Positions 35,806 through 38,187 of a stretch of DNA of 38,187 bases are shown one piece after another (position 1 is the first letter of the stretch; each line of letters opens with the position of its first letter). Under the pieces are notes generated by a model. That model saw only the letters and a list, made by a program, of their open reading frames with translations, ran no database searches and was not told the origin of the DNA. The stretch is from a virus. The stretch spans positions 1-38,187 of IMG/VR virus record IMGVR_UViG_3300035670_000613; one strand, 5' to 3'. A program made the position numbers and the translations under genes.

Positions 35806-38187
35806 ATGGCCTATAGTCTTACCCTGCCCAACGGGGCTGTTATCAACAATATTCCCGATAACATTTCCCGTAATCAGGCTATGGACATGCTGAAGGAGAA
35901 GATGCCTGATGCTTTTCCACAACCGCCTGGAGTGCTATCTCAACTTGTAAGGTCTCCAATAGAGATTGGAAAAGGTTTTATTAGAGGGCTAACAACAGAC
36001 CCATTGTCTGGTATTAGTTCTTTGGCCTACACCGGCGCTAGGGCTGCAGGGGCTGAACTGACGCCATTTGAACAAACAGCTTTTGGTCGTGGTCTAGGAG
36101 AAGCACAGACAGCGCTTGCTCCTAGCGACACCGGAATGATTACCCAACTCGCTGGTGGCTTAGGTTCCTTGGCTTCCTTTATCCCCGGCGGTCTTCTCAA
36201 GGGTGGTATCAGACTAGCCACTCTGGGAACTCAGGCCGCTGGTCTTGGTTCTGAAGAAGCTAGGGCACGTGCAGAACAGGCAAGACTAGAAGGTAAAGAG
36301 GTAACACCAGAGCAACAGTTTATTTCTCAAGTAGGTGGCACTGGCATAGGTCTTACTGAGCTAGCACCAGTCGCTAATTTGATTAGGCCTATTGAAGCTG
36401 TTCTTCGGGGAGTCAAGAGAAGCGATGCAGATGCAATTGCACCTGGGCTCTTTAACAGCGCTAGAAGAATTCTGGAGACCGGTGGCATTGAAGCGTTCCA
36501 AGAAGGAATGGCTAACATCATGCAGGATCTGGTCCAAAAGGGTGTCTATGATCCCAACCTTGAGGTTGGTGAATCCGCTCTTGGTGATGCTGCTATGGGT
36601 GGTGCTGTCGGTTCTTTTGCACAGGGTGCCATTGAACTGGTAACTCGTGGGAAACGCCGTGATATCTATGAGCGTTTAAAGGCACAGGAACGTGAACAAG
36701 AACTCCAAGACAGACTTGCAAGGCTCCAGTCAGAAGAGCAAGAGCAAATCGCCAGAACGAAGGCAAACCTCGGGGTACCCGAAGAGACTCTACTGGCTCT
36801 TCCCGCCCCAGCCGCTCCGGTCATTGATGCGCCAACGCAAGACCCGCTGGCAAACCCGCTCGGTAACTTCAGTATCGATGAACTCACCACAGGAATAAGC
36901 GACTTCATCAATGCCAAGAGAAAGAGGGATGGGCAGTCTATTCTTGACTCCTTCTCCATCGAGGACATTGCTGACGCAGGTGCCCCCCAGGCTGAGATCG
37001 ATCGAATCATTGCCGGAAAGCTGTCCCAGCAGGGGGTCAATGTTGAGGAAGGGTTAGCTCAAAACCCTTCAGAGCAGGATGTCAGAAACCTTGCTGAATC
37101 CAAGGGAATCTCTACCGATACCCCTGGGTATAGGCACTTCCTCAGCAGAACCACAGGTGTCGAAGACTACGGCTCTATGAGCCCGATGCAGCGTCTGGCT
37201 GCGTTTACTTCTTTGCAAAATGTCGAGGAGGGCGGAATCCTCCCGCTGGGAACCAACGCAAAGCGGTTCACAGAGCAACAGTACGACAAGGTCAAAACAA
37301 GCATTCCTGACCTCTTTAAGGACTCAGATACCCTGAGTCCAACTAGTGTCGTTGAGAAAGTCAAGAAGATGACTGGCTTGAAGAGCGACCGTGACGCTCG
37401 TTCTCTTCTCGACACTGCCATCCGTAACGGGGAACTTTCGACTGCCGCTACCCCTGTCTATGAGGTCATCAAGGACGGCGTCATTCTCCGGAAGTACAAC
37501 ACCAGGAAAGCGGCGGCAGAGGCTGCTGATCGTTTAAACGCAACAATCAGAAACTCCACGGTCACAGAGTTCGCTCTTCCCGGAACCCTGAAGGAACTCC
37601 CAGGTGGGCCAGATATCCGGGCAGGAAGGTTTGAGGCGGGGGTAGAACCTGCCGGGTTTGATATTAAAGATGCTACCGGCAAGACCCTAGGTGGTGCTGC
37701 TACCCAAGCAGAGGCAGAGGCCAAAGCTACCCGGTTTGCTGCAACGCGACAAGGTGAGGCTAACCGTCTTCAGGAAGAGATCCAGAAGATCAAGGAGGGT
37801 GTTGCTGGAACCCAGCAGAGATTGGAGGCCATGGAGGCTACCGGTCAGGCTGGCACTGTCGGGTTTACCAAACTCCAGGCCGATGCGTTTGCTCAGGCTA
37901 AGGAAGCACAGCGGAAGATTGAGGAGCTATCAGCACAGCAGGCAGCACTTGCAGAGCCTCTCTCTATCAATTCAAAGGGCACTAGACCCGTCAGCAGGGA
38001 AGGCTACACCTTCTTTCAGGACGGACAACCCAGGGGTACCTTCCCGACCAAAGAGGCCGCTGAAGAGGCTGCAATCCAGTCCTATGACGACTCTTTCCTA
38101 GAGAGGATCGCTAACAGTGGAGACCAGCAGCGTGGACTGATGCCTAAGCGTCTGGCTGCTATGGCTAGAAATGAACTAGCCAGAAGG
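35806..38187 (+). CDS. Giant internal virion-type protein, 5' part (794 codons, open at right edge)
   Basis: ATG 35806 with a weak AGGA 6 nt upstream; reads open without a stop through base 38187. The N-terminus reads MAYSLTLPNGAVINNIPDNI, a motif type (NIPD...) I associate with very large phage proteins. Residues about 60-145 are Gly/Ala/Leu-rich with possible membrane-active helices (LAGGLGSLASFIPGGLLKGG). A long charged coiled coil follows from about 280 and again at about 640-725. It is probably the large ejection or polyvalent protein of this phage. The full length and any enzymatic domains lie outside the window. Confidence 0.75.
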   Translation, partial: MAYSLTLPNGAVINNIPDNISRNQAMDMLKEKMPDAFPQPPGVLSQLVRSPIEIGKGFIRGLTTDPLSGISSLAYTGARAAGAELTPFEQTAFGRGLGEAQTALAPSDTGMITQLAGGLGSLASFIPGGLLKGGIRLATLGTQAAGLGSEEARARAEQARLEGKEVTPEQQFISQVGGTGIGLTELAPVANLIRPIEAVLRGVKRSDADAIAPGLFNSARRILETGGIEAFQEGMANIMQDLVQKGVYDPNLEVGESALGDAAMGGAVGSFAQGAIELVTRGKRRDIYERLKAQEREQELQDRLARLQSEEQEQIARTKANLGVPEETLLALPAPAAPVIDAPTQDPLANPLGNFSIDELTTGISDFINAKRKRDGQSILDSFSIEDIADAGAPQAEIDRIIAGKLSQQGVNVEEGLAQNPSEQDVRNLAESKGISTDTPGYRHFLSRTTGVEDYGSMSPMQRLAAFTSLQNVEEGGILPLGTNAKRFTEQQYDKVKTSIPDLFKDSDTLSPTSVVEKVKKMTGLKSDRDARSLLDTAIRNGELSTAATPVYEVIKDGVILRKYNTRKAAAEAADRLNATIRNSTVTEFALPGTLKELPGGPDIRAGRFEAGVEPAGFDIKDATGKTLGGAATQAEAEAKATRFAATRQGEANRLQEEIQKIKEGVAGTQQRLEAMEATGQAGTVGFTKLQADAFAQAKEAQRKIEELSAQQAALAEPLSINSKGTRPVSREGYTFFQDGQPRGTFPTKEAAEEAAIQSYDDSFLERIANSGDQQRGLMPKRLAAMARNELARR

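Larger units (their letters stand above)
399..37539. repeat. Dispersed 8-bp palindrome GTTTAAAC, 14 copies
   Basis: Counted by eye at 399, 2757, 3237, 3493, 4469, 4618, 6946, 9442, 12855, 14746, 27190, 31344, 33395 and 37532 (first base of each). At roughly even base composition about 0.6 copies are expected in 38 kb. The closest variants (ATTTAAAC, GTTTAAAG) are much rarer. Five copies lie in the 2.7-4.6 kb control region and several in predicted promoter spacers, while others lie in genes in two different reading frames. Confidence 0.85.

Noticed and set aside
36392-38101. Several ORFs on both strands at the right end
   Set aside because: All are covered by the single long frame open from 35806 to the edge, which has consistent codon use and helical protein patterns.
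1-38187. Lysogeny module or prophage boundaries
   Set aside because: No integrase, excisionase, attachment repeat or bacterial gene is visible; the LexA-like protein alone does not show a temperate life style.

Overview
The window is a contiguous piece of a tailed double-stranded DNA phage (Caudoviricetes): terminase, portal, scaffold, capsid, adaptor, tail-fibre and lysis genes run in late-gene order on the + strand. No integrase, tRNA or bacterial housekeeping gene is visible. The host is probably a Gram-negative bacterium: Shine-Dalgarno sites are strong (AGGAG/GGAGG), the endolysin is a small bare M15 peptidase, and one protein has a Tat-type signal. Many small proteins look like families I associate with uncultured aquatic phages, so a freshwater proteobacterial host is a guess. 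I see no tape measure, sheath or major tail tube gene, which leans towards a short-tailed phage, but the window is incomplete on both sides.

Layout. (1) 1-2959, - strand: a packed early-type operon of about 14 mostly tiny genes, joined by ATGA overlaps, ending off the left edge in a SprT-like gene. It includes genes too short for usual callers (51, 36, 24 and 23 codons). Two self-cleaving hammerhead ribozymes are embedded in this transcript, a type III at 2973-3022 and a type I at 2229-2278, both with the full conserved core, canonical GUC cleavage sites and perfectly paired stems. Together they would cut out a 783-nt RNA carrying five genes. (2) 2973-3567: a divergent control region with predicted promoters in both directions. 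(3) 3568-6413: small terminase, a non-coding stretch with hairpins and a 16-bp palindrome, a LexA-like winged-helix protein, and the large terminase. (4) 6413-12816: a Tat-signal protein, portal, a small gene, a Cpn10-like co-chaperonin, scaffold-like protein, two probable virion proteins and the major capsid protein, closed by a strong terminator. (5) 12851-19968: more structural proteins, a block of small Lys/Arg-rich proteins, and adaptor/tail-completion proteins. (6) 19970-27983: a tail-fibre region with a 10 x 20-residue repeat protein, C1q-like, collar and S74 chaperone domains, and duplicated fibre-plus-small-protein cassettes. (7) 27992-28767: holin and M15 endolysin. (8) 28768-38187: large tail and internal-virion-type proteins, a GNAT acetyltransferase, and a very long ORF still open at the right edge.

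Whole-window signal: the 8-bp palindrome GTTTAAAC occurs 14 times by eye where about 0.6 is expected. It is clustered at 2.7-4.6 kb around promoter-like sequences and also found inside genes in two reading frames. The strongest candidate for an undescribed system is the pair of hammerhead ribozymes that process the early polycistronic mRNA.
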